64,000 bases of DNA from Candidatus Sulfotelmatobacter sp. (GCA_035504415.1 DATJRY010000012.1:241028-305027); one strand, 5' to 3'. Positions 37,652-46,586 are shown, numbered from the stretch's first letter. The notes: a model not told the origin generated them from the letters alone. Numbers and translations are program-made.

Positions 37652-38877
37652 CGCAAAGCGCGGTCGCCGCGTTCGTGGTGCTGCTGGCCGGCGCGCTGGT
37701 CGTCTCGATCGCGGCCGAGCGCGTGCGCATCCCGGCTGCCGTGCTGCTGGTCGTCGCCGGCGTCTGCGCCGGCTCGATCGCGCACCTGCACCTGCCGTTC
37801 GCGTTCGGGCCGACGCTGCTGTTCGTGTTCCTGCCGCCGTTGATCTTCGAGGCCGCCTGGACGATCGACTTGAACGCGCTGCGCCGCGCGGCCAATCGCG
37901 TCGCGCTGCTCGCGTTTCCGGGCACGCTCCTGACCGCCTTCGCGATCGCCGGCGCGCTGGTGATGCTGCACCAGCTCTCGTTCGTCTCGGCGCTGTTGTT
38001 CGGAGCGATCGTCTCCGCCACCGATCCGGTCGCGGTGATCGCGACGTTCCGCAGCGTCGCGGTTCCGGTCGGCGTGCGGACCTTGGTGGAGGCCGAGTCG
38101 CTGGCGAACGACGGGGTCGCCGTGGTCCTGTACGGCATCGCCTTGACGCTGGTCGCCGGCGGTCAGCTCTCGGCGGTCGGCGCGCTCGCGCACGGCGTCG
38201 TCGCGGTCGTCGGCGGCACGCTGATCGGCATCGGCACGGCGGCGCTGGTGGGTCTGGTGCTGCGCGCGACGGGCGATGCCGAGCACGAGATCGCGGCGAC
38301 GTTCGCGCAGGCGTACTTGGCGTATCTCGCCGCCGACCGGCTGGGCTGGTCGGGAATCTTCGCCACCGCGGCCAGCGCCATCGCGCTGCGCGCGATGCTC
38401 CGCCGCCGCGCCTCGCTGGTCGAGAACGCCGCGGCGGTCGACCGCTGCTGGAGCGCGGCCGCCTTCGTCGCCAACGCCGCGGTCTTCATCGCGACCGGCC
38501 TGGTGGTGCCGCTGACGCGGCTGCTCGACGCGCCGGTCCTCATCGCGACCGCGGTGCTGGTCGTGCTGGCAGCGCGGCTGCTGCTCGCGGCGGCGATCGC
38601 GCGCGAGCCCCGCACCGCCGTCACCGTGTTCCTGGCCGGGATACGCGGCGCGTTGCCGCTGGCCTTGGCGCTCTCGCTGCCGGAAACGACGCCGGACCGC
38701 GGGGTGCTGGTCGACGCGGTCTTCGCCGTCGTGCTGGCGACGTTCGTGCTGCAAGGATTGCCGCTCGGCCTCGTCGTGAGACGCCTGTATGGAACGCCGG
38801 TATCTGAACCTTCCCGACAAGCAGCTCCCCAAGGGGATGCCGCGCTGGCCGTTCAGCGACGCCGTCCGCGCGGGTGA
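37648..38877 (+). CDS. CPA1-family Na+/H+ antiporter
   Basis: 409 residues, about 12 membrane helices. FVFLPPLIFEAAWTIDL is typical of NhaP/NHE exchangers, SATDPVAVIATFRS holds the Asp of the ion site, EAESLANDGVAVVLYG carries the paired ND-type residues, and LAGIRGALPLALALSLP is the helix with the conserved Arg-Gly. Exchanges Na+ (or K+) for protons. The last 30 residues extend into the following RidA gene, an 89-base overlap, and are probably a non-conserved tail. Confidence 0.9.
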   Translation: MTQSAVAAFVVLLAGALVVSIAAERVRIPAAVLLVVAGVCAGSIAHLHLPFAFGPTLLFVFLPPLIFEAAWTIDLNALRRAANRVALLAFPGTLLTAFAIAGALVMLHQLSFVSALLFGAIVSATDPVAVIATFRSVAVPVGVRTLVEAESLANDGVAVVLYGIALTLVAGGQLSAVGALAHGVVAVVGGTLIGIGTAALVGLVLRATGDAEHEIAATFAQAYLAYLAADRLGWSGIFATAASAIALRAMLRRRASLVENAAAVDRCWSAAAFVANAAVFIATGLVVPLTRLLDAPVLIATAVLVVLAARLLLAAAIAREPRTAVTVFLAGIRGALPLALALSLPETTPDRGVLVDAVFAVVLATFVLQGLPLGLVVRRLYGTPVSEPSRQAAPQGDAALAVQRRRPRG

Positions 38878-39178
38878 CACGGTCTATGTCGCGGGCCGTC
38901 TCGGCCTGGATCCCCGCACGCGCAAGCCGCACGCCGACGTCCGCGAGGAAGCAAAGCAGATCCTCGACGACATCAGGGCGGTGCTCGCGCTCGACGGTCT
39001 GACGATGGACGCGCTCGTCATGGTGACGATCTACGCGCCCGACGTCTCCCACTTCGCCGCCTTCAACGAAGTCTACCTGACGTATTTCAGCGACGACCTC
39101 CCGGCCCGCGCCTTCCTCGGTTCCGGCCCGCTCCTCTACGGCTGCCGCTTCGAGGTCACCGCGATCGCGGTGGGTTGA
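38789..39178 (+). CDS. RidA-family (YjgF/YER057c) protein
   Basis: 129 residues. PFSDAVRAGDTVYVAGRLGLDP, VREEAKQILDDIRAVLALDGLTMDALVMVTIYAPD and RAFLGSGPLLYGCRFEVTAIA follow the RidA pattern; the usual catalytic Arg region near the C-terminus (RxxVxV) is replaced by GPLLYGCRFEV, which keeps one Arg. RidA proper hydrolyses reactive enamine/imine intermediates from PLP enzymes; some subfamilies have other roles. Begins inside the antiporter gene. Confidence 0.85.
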   Translation: MERRYLNLPDKQLPKGMPRWPFSDAVRAGDTVYVAGRLGLDPRTRKPHADVREEAKQILDDIRAVLALDGLTMDALVMVTIYAPDVSHFAAFNEVYLTYFSDDLPARAFLGSGPLLYGCRFEVTAIAVG

Positions 39179-39200
39179 GGTCGCGCAGCGCGAGCTGCGG

Positions 39201-40301
39201 TCAGAGGTCGATGGTGCCGCGGCGGTCCTCGTAGGTCGCTTTGGGGGGCGGGGGCTCGGGGAGGATCGGGCCGGCGGCGTCGTCGTTGCCGAGCAGCCAG
39301 GAGTGGCGCAGCTCGGGGAACGGCGGCGTCGCGTCGGCCGGGCGCGGGCGTGGCCGCGCGATCGGCGGTTCGGGGGCCGGCCGCACGGCCGGCGGCGGTG
39401 GCGGCAGCGGCGAGGAGGCCGGGGCGCCCGCGACGGCGGCCGGCGCGGTGACGACGGCGGGCGGCGGGACCGGTGCGGCCGGCTCGTCGGGCTGGATCGT
39501 CGTCTCGATCAGCGCGTCGACCGGGACGGTGAAGCGTTCGGGGCCGTTGCGGCGGCCGCGCACGACGAACGCGTCGAGCAGACGGCGCACGCCGGGCAAC
39601 GGAATGCCGCTGACGGGAACGAGCTTGTACTCGTCGGTGAGCGAGGTGCACGTGGCGCGCGAGGCGACGATGAACGCGTTGAGATCGTACGCCGCTTCTT
39701 GCAGCCGGTGGGCGAAGGTCGCTTCGGTGCCGACGACGGCGTACTCGCGGCGGTCGCGGAAGCCGGTGTCGCCGGCGATGACGTTGCCGGTGTTGACGCC
39801 GATCCCGACCGTGAACGGGCGCCGTCCCTGGCGCGCCCAGCGGTCGCGCATCCCGACCACGTAGCGCACGATGTCGAGTGCGGCGCGCAGCGCATCGTCC
39901 TCTTGCGTCGGGTTTTCGATCGGTGCGCCGAACACGGCGACGATCCCGTCGCCCAGGAACGTCTCGATGATGCCGCGATGACGGTGGATCGCCGTGCCGG
40001 TCAGCCCGTAGAACTCGTTGACGTAACGCAGCGTCTCTTCGGGGTTGAGCTGCTCGATGAAGTGCGCGAAGTTGCGGATGCGGCAGACCAGGACGGTGGC
40101 GCGCGTCGAACGGCCGGTGAAGAGCCGCTCGTCGTTGCGCTCGAGCAGCATGTCGACCACCGACGGCGCGACGTAGCGCGAGAACGTCGCGCGCACGCGG
40201 GCCAGCTCGTGCTGGGACGCGGTCCAGCGCCGCCAGACCGCCCAGCAGCCGGCGGCGGCGCCGAGCGCGGCCAGGGCGATCAGCCCGAAGAGGATTCCCA
40301 T
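39201..40301 (-). CDS. Membrane-anchored class III cyclase homologue, degenerate active site
   Basis: 366 residues. One N-terminal membrane helix (GILFGLIALAALGAAAGCWAVW), a cyclase domain (about 65-245), then a Pro-rich cytoplasmic tail (VPPPAVVTAPAAV, PLPPPPPAVRP). The domain is recognisable (GIIETFLGDGIVAVFGAP, NTGNVIAGDTGF) but the first metal Asp is Arg74 (CRIRNF instead of ADIRGF) and the G-D-x-V-N motif reads GTEAT, losing the base-recognising Asp and catalytic Asn; Asp118 remains. It is probably not an active cyclase and may be a regulatory scaffold. Confidence 0.85.
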   Translation of the reverse strand: MGILFGLIALAALGAAAGCWAVWRRWTASQHELARVRATFSRYVAPSVVDMLLERNDERLFTGRSTRATVLVCRIRNFAHFIEQLNPEETLRYVNEFYGLTGTAIHRHRGIIETFLGDGIVAVFGAPIENPTQEDDALRAALDIVRYVVGMRDRWARQGRRPFTVGIGVNTGNVIAGDTGFRDRREYAVVGTEATFAHRLQEAAYDLNAFIVASRATCTSLTDEYKLVPVSGIPLPGVRRLLDAFVVRGRRNGPERFTVPVDALIETTIQPDEPAAPVPPPAVVTAPAAVAGAPASSPLPPPPPAVRPAPEPPIARPRPRPADATPPFPELRHSWLLGNDDAAGPILPEPPPPKATYEDRRGTIDL

Positions 40302-40331
40302 CTCTTCACCTGTTTCGGTCGATGAGGACCC

Positions 40332-42107
40332 TTACCCGCGCGGTGGCGGCGCGGCGCGCAGCGTGCGTGCGATCACGATGCCGCAAACGGCCGCGAGCAG
40401 GCACCAGGCGATACCAGGACCGACCTCTCCCAGCACGAGCCGGCCGATGCCGAACAGCGTGCCGTAGACCAGCCCCAGCCCGGCGATCCAATCGATGAGC
40501 GCGATGCCGAGCCGGTCCTCGGACGTGCCGGGAACGAGGCGCGCGACCGGTCCCCAGCCGGCGCCGTTGGGCATGACGCGCGTGTAGAAGCGCACCAGCG
40601 TCGACTCGGACTCGGGACGGGTGAGGAACGTGACCGCGAGCCAGACGATCGTCGTCGCCACCACCGTGATCAACAGGCGCTTCGCGGTCGCGTTGGGATC
40701 GTCGCCGGCGACGAACGGCAACAGATAGCACGCGCTGCCGACGACGGCCGAGGTCGCCAGCGCCGCGATCTCGCTCCACGCGCTGATCCGCCACCAGTAC
40801 CAGCGCAGGATCATCACCAGTCCGACGCCGGCCGTCAGCGTGAGCATGTATTTCCACGCCTCGCCGACCGAGGACATGAAGTTGGTGACGATCGCGGCCA
40901 GCACCAGCGCGAGCACGGTCATCCAACGCGAGACGCCGACGTAGTGGCGCTCGTCGGCGTCGCGCCGGATGAAGCGCCGGTAGAGGTCGTTGGTCAGGTA
41001 CGACGCCCCGAGGTTGAGCTGCGTCCCGATCGTCGACATGTACGCCGCCAAGAAACCGGCCATCATCAGCCCGCGCAGCGCGACCGGCAAATGATCGACC
41101 ATCGCCTGCACGTAGCCGAGCTCGGGGTCGACGACCCCGCCCGCGCCGACGACGCCGTGCGGATAGAGGACGAGCGCGGCCAGCGCGACGAGGATCCACG
41201 GCCACGGGCGCAGCGCGTAGTGCGCGACGTTGAAGAAAAGCGTCGCGTACACGGCGTCGCGCTCGCTGCGCGAGGCGAAGATGCGCTGCGCGATGTACGA
41301 ACCGCCGCCCGGCTCCGCGCCGGGATACGACGACGCCCACCAGCTCACGCCGACGAACACCAGGAACGTCGTCAAGGGCATCCAGCTGCTCGCGCCGCCG
41401 CTCGGAAAGAACGAGAGGATGGAGCCGCCCGTGCCGCGGTGCGCGTCGACGACCGCGAGACCCGCTTTGAGGCCGGGGATGCCGCCGACGGCGACCACCG
41501 CCGCCACCGCCAGCACGATCGCCATCGCCATCTTCACCACGAACTGCAAGAGATCGGTGACGAGCACCGACCAGAAGCCGCCGATCGTCACGTACAGCGC
41601 CGTCAGCACCAAGCAGATGTACAGCGCGGGCCGCGTCGGCACGTTCAGCGTCAGCGAGAGGATCTTCACCATCGCCAGGTTGACCCAGCCCATGATGATC
41701 GTGTTGACCAGCACGCCCTGGTAGACGGCGCGCACGCCTCGCAGCCACGACGCCGGCGCGCCGCCGTAGCGCAGCTCGATGAACTCGACGTCGGTGAGCA
41801 CGCCCGAGCGCCGCCACAGTGCCGCGAAGAAGAAGACCGTCAGGATGCCGCTGGCGGCCATGTTCCACCACAGCCAGTTGCCGGCGATCCCGTTGGCGGC
41901 GACGAAGCCGGTGACCGCCAGCGGGGTGTCGACCGCGAAGGTCGTGGCGACCATCGAGGTCCCGGTCAGCCACCACGGCGCCGCCCGGCCCGAGAGGAAG
42001 TAGTCGCTGACGCTGCGGCCGCTGCCGCGCGCGAACCAGAGCCCGATGCCCAGGTTGATCGCGAAGAACCCGACGATCACCGCGATGTCGAGAGGGCTCA
42101 GGTGCAT
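40332..42107 (-). CDS. Sodium:solute symporter family transporter
   Basis: 591 residues, about 14 membrane helices. DYFLSGRAAPWWLTGTSMVATTFAVDTPLAVTG at the start is the SSS-family signature (TM1-2, with the Na+-site region), VTIGGFWSVLVTDLLQFVVKM is TM5-6, and GLMMAGFLAAYMSTIGTQLNLGASYLTNDLYRRF is the conserved TM8-9 stretch. The longer C-terminus contains several extra helices. Substrate may be a sugar, organic acid or vitamin; it cannot be told from sequence. Start ATG at 42107, divergent from avcD. Confidence 0.88.
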   Translation of the reverse strand: MHLSPLDIAVIVGFFAINLGIGLWFARGSGRSVSDYFLSGRAAPWWLTGTSMVATTFAVDTPLAVTGFVAANGIAGNWLWWNMAASGILTVFFFAALWRRSGVLTDVEFIELRYGGAPASWLRGVRAVYQGVLVNTIIMGWVNLAMVKILSLTLNVPTRPALYICLVLTALYVTIGGFWSVLVTDLLQFVVKMAMAIVLAVAAVVAVGGIPGLKAGLAVVDAHRGTGGSILSFFPSGGASSWMPLTTFLVFVGVSWWASSYPGAEPGGGSYIAQRIFASRSERDAVYATLFFNVAHYALRPWPWILVALAALVLYPHGVVGAGGVVDPELGYVQAMVDHLPVALRGLMMAGFLAAYMSTIGTQLNLGASYLTNDLYRRFIRRDADERHYVGVSRWMTVLALVLAAIVTNFMSSVGEAWKYMLTLTAGVGLVMILRWYWWRISAWSEIAALATSAVVGSACYLLPFVAGDDPNATAKRLLITVVATTIVWLAVTFLTRPESESTLVRFYTRVMPNGAGWGPVARLVPGTSEDRLGIALIDWIAGLGLVYGTLFGIGRLVLGEVGPGIAWCLLAAVCGIVIARTLRAAPPPRG

Positions 42108-42352
42108 TGGCGCTCGCGTTCTATCGACGAAAGTTTGTCCCTCCGGCTGGGTCTCGTGGAACACTGAGGTAGTGCCACACACCTGGCACGGAGCTGAGGC
42201 AGAATACATTTGTCGACAGAGTTATCCCCGGGGCGACGCCGACAGTCGGACTCATTGTCCACGCAATTCACAGCAGCAACCTCCCTCTTAGGTCTCATGT
42301 GCGATGACGTTGGCTAGGACGCAGAACAAAGGGCGATCAATTCGAGCGGAAC
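42108..42352. other. Structured intergenic region before the AvcD-type deaminase
   Basis: 245 bases without an ORF. It contains the perfect inverted repeat GTGCCA (42172-42177) / TGGCAC (42184-42189) and a smaller CCGACAGTCGG hairpin (42249-42259), and its composition shifts from GC-rich to more A/T-rich towards the deaminase. It must hold the promoters of both divergent genes. In known AvcID systems an inhibitory RNA (AvcI) lies upstream of avcD, so an RNA gene here is possible; no sequence match can be shown. Confidence 0.4.
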
Positions 42353-43921
42353 ATGACTGGGCCGGGTGTAGACGTGGCTGCGCCTGTTATTGAGCAGCAG
42401 CCAGTCCGTCGCGAATTGATTTTCGGTCTCGTCGCGCCCCTCGGCGTCGACAAGAACAAGGTGATCGAAGCGTTCAAGACCTGCGTAAAAGATGCTCGAT
42501 ACGATTTCGTCCGAATCGATACCACCGAGATAATCGAGGAGTACCGTAACCGCCCAAAACCACACGCGGAGAGCTACCTGGAGCGTAAGGAAGCTCTGAT
42601 GGACGCGGGTGACGAGATGCGCGCAGATTGGGCAAGTCATGGAGATCGACGAGGCGACGCCGTAGCAATTGCCGCGGTCTTCGCGATCCATGAGCATCGC
42701 GACTCGACAAGTCGGTCGAGCCCCACAATGGCAGCTGGTGACGCTCGGTGCTACCTTATTGATTCACTAAAGCATCCGCATGAACTAGAGACCCTTCGGA
42801 GCCTTTACGGGCCGGCATTCATAGCCATAGCTTTGTATGCGCCGCCAGCGAAGCGTCGTGAGTTTCTGCTCCTCAGAGCTAGAGGACAGGAGCGTGCCGT
42901 TGACGCGCTACTCGACCGAGATGCGCGGGCACCGGATGATCTGGGGCAAAGAGCCTCGGATGCATTTTACGTTTGCGACTTCATCGTCGACGCAACCAAG
43001 GATGAATACCAGATCGAGCGGTCGCTCAAGCGCCTATTTCGACTACTATTTGGCGATCCGCATGTCACGCCCACAAAGCAAGAGATGGGGATGTTCTTGG
43101 CCCGTGCAGCCCAAGCTCGCTCGGGATCACTTGCCCGTCAAATCGGAGCTGCGATCCTTCGCGATGACGGGTCCGTAGTGAGCGTCGGCACAAATGAGGT
43201 AGCGAAGCCGATCACAGGCGGCCAGTATTGGGCCGCCGACGATAAGCGCTACCATGGCAGAGACCGCAGCTATCGCCTACGTGATACTAGCGATGAGTTC
43301 AGGGCTGAAATGGTAGCGGACGCGCTCCAGCGATTAGCCGGTTCGGGTGCCCTCAATGACTACTACGCCGCACTGGATCCTACTGATCGACTAAACGAGC
43401 TCTACTTTGCGAGGAGCGCGCCGCTAAGGAAGTCAAAAATTAAAGACAACATCGACTACATTCGCGCTGTTCATGCAGAAGGAGCCGCAATCATTGATGC
43501 GGCCAGGGCAGGCGTCGCCACGAAGGGCACGACCATGTACGCCACGGTTTTTCCTTGCCATGAATGTGCTAGACACATCGTCGCAGCAGGTATCAAGAAG
43601 GTCGTCTACCTTGCTCCGTATCCGAAGAGTGGGGTCTCGCGTCTGTACGAAGACTCGATTCAGGTCGATCCAGACGTGCGCTCGAGGCACAAGGTTCTGT
43701 TTCGCACTTTTCGGGGCGTAGCACCACCGCGGTATTTGGATCTCTTCACCGTTGGAGAAGACGAGCGAAAAGGGCCTGACGGCAGTCCGAAAACGGTCGA
43801 CATCGAAACGGCTGCACCCCAACTGCCCTACTTTACGCCAGACGCCGGAGAGGTTGTTTTCGACGAAGCAAGGTTGCTCGCCAAGTATGCGGACTCACTG
43901 CGTGCGCGCCGCCTGCTATGA
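42353..43921 (+). CDS. avcD: Anti-phage dCTP deaminase, AvcD type
   Basis: 522 residues. The N-terminal P-loop-kinase-like domain (about 18-210) has ELIFGLVAPLGVDKNKVIEAF, a degenerate Walker A as in this family. The C-terminal deoxycytidylate-deaminase domain has zinc ligand His374 and catalytic Glu376 in VHAEGAAIIDAA, and Cys402/Cys405 in FPCHECARH. AvcD proteins deplete dCTP during phage infection. The gene has clearly lower GC and more A/T third positions than its neighbours, indicating transfer. A 55-residue ORF follows on the same strand. No frameshift is seen, so it is probably functional. Confidence 0.9.
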   Translation: MTGPGVDVAAPVIEQQPVRRELIFGLVAPLGVDKNKVIEAFKTCVKDARYDFVRIDTTEIIEEYRNRPKPHAESYLERKEALMDAGDEMRADWASHGDRRGDAVAIAAVFAIHEHRDSTSRSSPTMAAGDARCYLIDSLKHPHELETLRSLYGPAFIAIALYAPPAKRREFLLLRARGQERAVDALLDRDARAPDDLGQRASDAFYVCDFIVDATKDEYQIERSLKRLFRLLFGDPHVTPTKQEMGMFLARAAQARSGSLARQIGAAILRDDGSVVSVGTNEVAKPITGGQYWAADDKRYHGRDRSYRLRDTSDEFRAEMVADALQRLAGSGALNDYYAALDPTDRLNELYFARSAPLRKSKIKDNIDYIRAVHAEGAAIIDAARAGVATKGTTMYATVFPCHECARHIVAAGIKKVVYLAPYPKSGVSRLYEDSIQVDPDVRSRHKVLFRTFRGVAPPRYLDLFTVGEDERKGPDGSPKTVDIETAAPQLPYFTPDAGEVVFDEARLLAKYADSLRARRLL

Positions 43922-43973
43922 CACGATTTTCGAAGACTATGTAGCCTGAATCGCTTGATAAGGAGAAAATCTT

Positions 43974-44141
43974 ATGCCTGAGACAACCTGGGTCGACCGG
44001 CTCATCAAGTACGCCGACAATGTTAGACGGGAAGTACCCGCTTGGGCCCTGCAATCTGGGCGCGACGCGAACCGCGACGTCGGTAGTCCAAGGCCTGAGG
44101 TAGAGGGTGCGGGTCCACCTTCAACGCCCGAGGTCAAATAA
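43974..44141 (+). CDS. Small 55-residue protein downstream of avcD
   Basis: ATG with AAGGAG eight bases upstream (TGATAAGGAGAAAATCTT), one of the best ribosome sites in the window. The product starts MPETTWVDRLIKYADNV, is soluble and amphipathic at the N-terminus, and has a Pro/Gly-rich tail (GSPRPEVEGAGPPSTPEVK). It is 52 bases after avcD, has the same base composition, and is closed by a strong hairpin, so it is probably part of the avcD transcript. No homologue is recognised. It could be a regulator, an effector or an antitoxin-like partner of the deaminase. Confidence 0.65.
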   Translation: MPETTWVDRLIKYADNVRREVPAWALQSGRDANRDVGSPRPEVEGAGPPSTPEVK

Positions 44142-44146
44142 AAAGA

Positions 44147-44184
44147 CCTTTCCCCGGCGCATCAATACGTGCGCCGTGGAAAGG
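44147..44184. terminator. Strong bidirectional terminator after the avcD unit
   Basis: CCTTTCC (44147-44153) pairs with GGAAAGG (44178-44184) and CGGCGCA (44155-44161) with TGCGCCG (44170-44176), one mismatch between the two blocks and an eight-base loop. On the minus strand it is followed by TCTTTTTATTT, an excellent factor-independent terminator for the convergent gene at 44243; on the plus strand it ends the avcD/small-ORF transcript. Confidence 0.8.
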
Positions 44185-44242
44185 GGCGGGGCGGCGCGCT
44201 ACACTCACGCGCGCCGCGTGGACGTTGGTTCCGGTCTACCCC

Positions 44243-44545
44243 TTACAGCGGGATCGAAATCCAGAGGCCGGACGGGCCGTAGTAGCCCCAAGCCCCGTTG
44301 CGCCAGTAAGCGCGGTGGTGGTGCCAGTAGTGGTAGTTGCCGCTGTAGGTCCAGCCGTTGCCGTAGTAGCCGGGCCGATAGCCGTTGTAGGTGCCACCGT
44401 AGCGATAGCCGCTGTGATAGCTGCGCGTGACGGTCGTGTGCGTATAGCCGCGGTGGTGATTGTATTGCTGCGCGCTCGCCGGCGCGCCGTAGGCGATGAG
44501 TGCGGCGCCGAGCGCGACGGCCGGCGCGAGGGAGAAGAGCTTCAT
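44243..44545 (-). CDS. Small secreted His/Tyr/Gly-rich protein
   Basis: 100 residues with a Sec signal peptide (MKLFSLAPAVALGAALIAYGAPASAQQ, cut after ASA). The mature part is built of His, Tyr, Gly, Trp and Arg (HHRGYTHTTVTRSYHSGY, then GYYGNGWTYSGNYHYWHHH) and is strongly basic-aromatic. Such proteins may bind metals or coat surfaces; no family function can be assigned. A strong terminator follows it. Confidence 0.75.
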   Translation of the reverse strand: MKLFSLAPAVALGAALIAYGAPASAQQYNHHRGYTHTTVTRSYHSGYRYGGTYNGYRPGYYGNGWTYSGNYHYWHHHRAYWRNGAWGYYGPSGLWISIPL

Positions 44546-44618
44546 ACGGAACGTTCTGCCCGAAAAGCTTGCCAGTTAACTGCCAGGATGAGCGATATTC
44601 CATGGTGTAGCCGCGTGC

Positions 44619-46586
44619 GTGCGCTCGCTCTTGGTCGCTGCGTTCGTCCTGTTCACGGCAACGAGCGCGTCGGCGGCGCCCGCGTTGGTGCCGGCGCCTC
44701 GCTGGCTGGCGCCGGCCGCCTGCCCGCGGCCGTTCGCGCTCGCGCGCCCGCTCCGGCTACCGCGCGACGTCGATCCGGGCGGGTTCGCTCTTCTGCGTGA
44801 ACGGTGGACGGCGCTCGGCATTGCGCCGCCGGTGCGCGTCGCGCCGGCGGCCGCGCAGGTCGAGCTGCGCCCGGTCGTCTCGCGGGTGCCGGGCGTCTAT
44901 ACGCTGCGCGTCGATTCGCACGTCGCGATCGGCGCCAACGGCGGCGAGGCGCAGTTCGACGCGCTGATGACGCTGGCGCAATTGCCGGAGCGGCGCGGCG
45001 CAGGCTGGACCTTGCCGTGCGTCGCGATCGACGACGCGCCGGCGATGCGCTGGCGCATCGTCTCGGACGACGTCTCGCGCGGGCCGTTCCCGACCATGGC
45101 GTACGCCAAGCAGCGCATTCGCACGCTGGCGTCGCTCAAGATCAACGGCTGGTCGCCGTACATGGAACAGGTCGTGGTCGATCCGCGCTATCCGTACGTC
45201 GCGTGGCCGAACGGGTGGACCGCCGCGCAGCTGCACGAGCTGGCCGTCTACGCGCGGGGTTTCCATGTCGCGCTGATCCCCGAGCAGCAGACGTTCGCGC
45301 ACCTGCACGAGAACCTCAAGTGGGAGTCGCTGGCGCCGCTGGCCGAGCTCCCGCACGGCTATCTGATCGCCGAGAGCGATCCGCGCACCTACGCGTATCT
45401 CGAGCCGCTGCTGCGCGAGGTGACGGCGGCGACCGAGCCGACACCGTTCGTCCATCTCGGCGCCGATGAGCCGATCGACCTCGGCCGCGGTCGCACGCCG
45501 CGCACGCCGCAGGTCTTCGCCGACCACGTGAACCGCGTCGCGCAGGTCGTGCGCGCGGCCGGCTCGCGTCCGATGATCTGGGACGACGCCGTCCAGCAGG
45601 ACCCGACGATCCTGCGGCTCCTCCCGCGCGATCTGGTCATCGTCTCCTTCCACTACGGGGCCGAGCCGACGTACCGGACGTACCTCGATACGATCGCGAA
45701 CGCCGGCTTCGAGCAGATGATCGCGCCGGGCGCCGCCAACTGGAACGAGATCTATCCGGACTTGACGACGGCGTACGCGAACGTCGGCCGCTTCGTCGCC
45801 GAGGCGAAGACGACGCGCGGCGTGCTCGGCACGTTCATGACGGTCTGGCACGACGACGGCGAGAGCCTGTACGAGGCGACTTGGCCGGCCGTCGCCTACG
45901 CCGCCGCCAGCGCGTGGCAGCGTGCGCCGGTCGACGCGCGCACCTGGCATGCGACCTTCGCGCGCGCGTTCTTCGGCAGCGACGATCCGCGCTACGCCGC
46001 CGATCTCGACGCGCTGGCGGCGATCCGCGACGGGCTGCGCGCCGGCCCCGACATCCCGCCGGATTACCTGTTCTGGCGCGACCCGTTCGATCCGGCGTTA
46101 CAGACGGCGGTGCAGAAGATCGATCTGGCGGCGTTGCGCACCCGCGCCGAGCGCGTCCTGAGCGACCTGTGGACGGCGCGCCCGCCGCTGCACGCCGGCG
46201 CGCTGGCCGCGATGCGGCTCGGCGCGCTGCGCTACGATCAGCTGGCGCGCCGGCTGCAGATCGGGAGCGAGGCGCCGCGCTACTACGCCGACGCGCGCAC
46301 GCGCGCGGCGCAGCCGGGCGCGAGCGGTGCCGAACGCAGCCTCAACGTCGCCAAGTACCAGTGCTGGGAGCTGCGCGACGCGCTGGCGGCGCTCGTCCCC
46401 GTCTATGCCGCCGCGTGGCGCGCCGAGAGTACCGAGCCCGGCCTGCAGCGCGTGCTGGTGAAGTACCGTCTGGCCGAGGCGAACGCGCAGCGCTGCGCGG
46501 ACGCGCTCGATGCCGTCGAGCGTGACGATTTGGTGGCCGGCAAGCCGCTCCCGCCGTGGAACGAGGTGCTCTCATCGGCGCGCTGA
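44619..46586 (+). CDS. Exported GH20 beta-N-acetylhexosaminidase
   Basis: 655 residues with a signal peptide (MRSLLVAAFVLFTATSASAAPA). An N-terminal GH20b-like domain (to about 135) precedes the catalytic TIM barrel: MRWRIVSDDVSRGPFPTM, then HLGADEP with catalytic Asp283-Glu284, SFHYGAEPTYRTY and GTFMTVWHDDGE. Releases terminal GlcNAc/GalNAc from chito-oligosaccharides or glycoconjugates outside the cytoplasm. The C-terminal 150 residues are helical. It overlaps the permease gene by 31 bases, suggesting joint uptake of its products. Confidence 0.85.
   Translation: MRSLLVAAFVLFTATSASAAPALVPAPRWLAPAACPRPFALARPLRLPRDVDPGGFALLRERWTALGIAPPVRVAPAAAQVELRPVVSRVPGVYTLRVDSHVAIGANGGEAQFDALMTLAQLPERRGAGWTLPCVAIDDAPAMRWRIVSDDVSRGPFPTMAYAKQRIRTLASLKINGWSPYMEQVVVDPRYPYVAWPNGWTAAQLHELAVYARGFHVALIPEQQTFAHLHENLKWESLAPLAELPHGYLIAESDPRTYAYLEPLLREVTAATEPTPFVHLGADEPIDLGRGRTPRTPQVFADHVNRVAQVVRAAGSRPMIWDDAVQQDPTILRLLPRDLVIVSFHYGAEPTYRTYLDTIANAGFEQMIAPGAANWNEIYPDLTTAYANVGRFVAEAKTTRGVLGTFMTVWHDDGESLYEATWPAVAYAAASAWQRAPVDARTWHATFARAFFGSDDPRYAADLDALAAIRDGLRAGPDIPPDYLFWRDPFDPALQTAVQKIDLAALRTRAERVLSDLWTARPPLHAGALAAMRLGALRYDQLARRLQIGSEAPRYYADARTRAAQPGASGAERSLNVAKYQCWELRDALAALVPVYAAAWRAESTEPGLQRVLVKYRLAEANAQRCADALDAVERDDLVAGKPLPPWNEVLSSAR

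Noticed and set aside
42229..42239. GTTATCCCCGG considered as a DnaA box
   Set aside because: Differs from TTATCCACA at key positions, is single, and no replication gene is near.
42108..44242. Low-GC avcD segment considered as a prophage or integrative element
   Set aside because: No integrase, no tRNA end, no flanking direct repeats were found; only composition suggests transfer.
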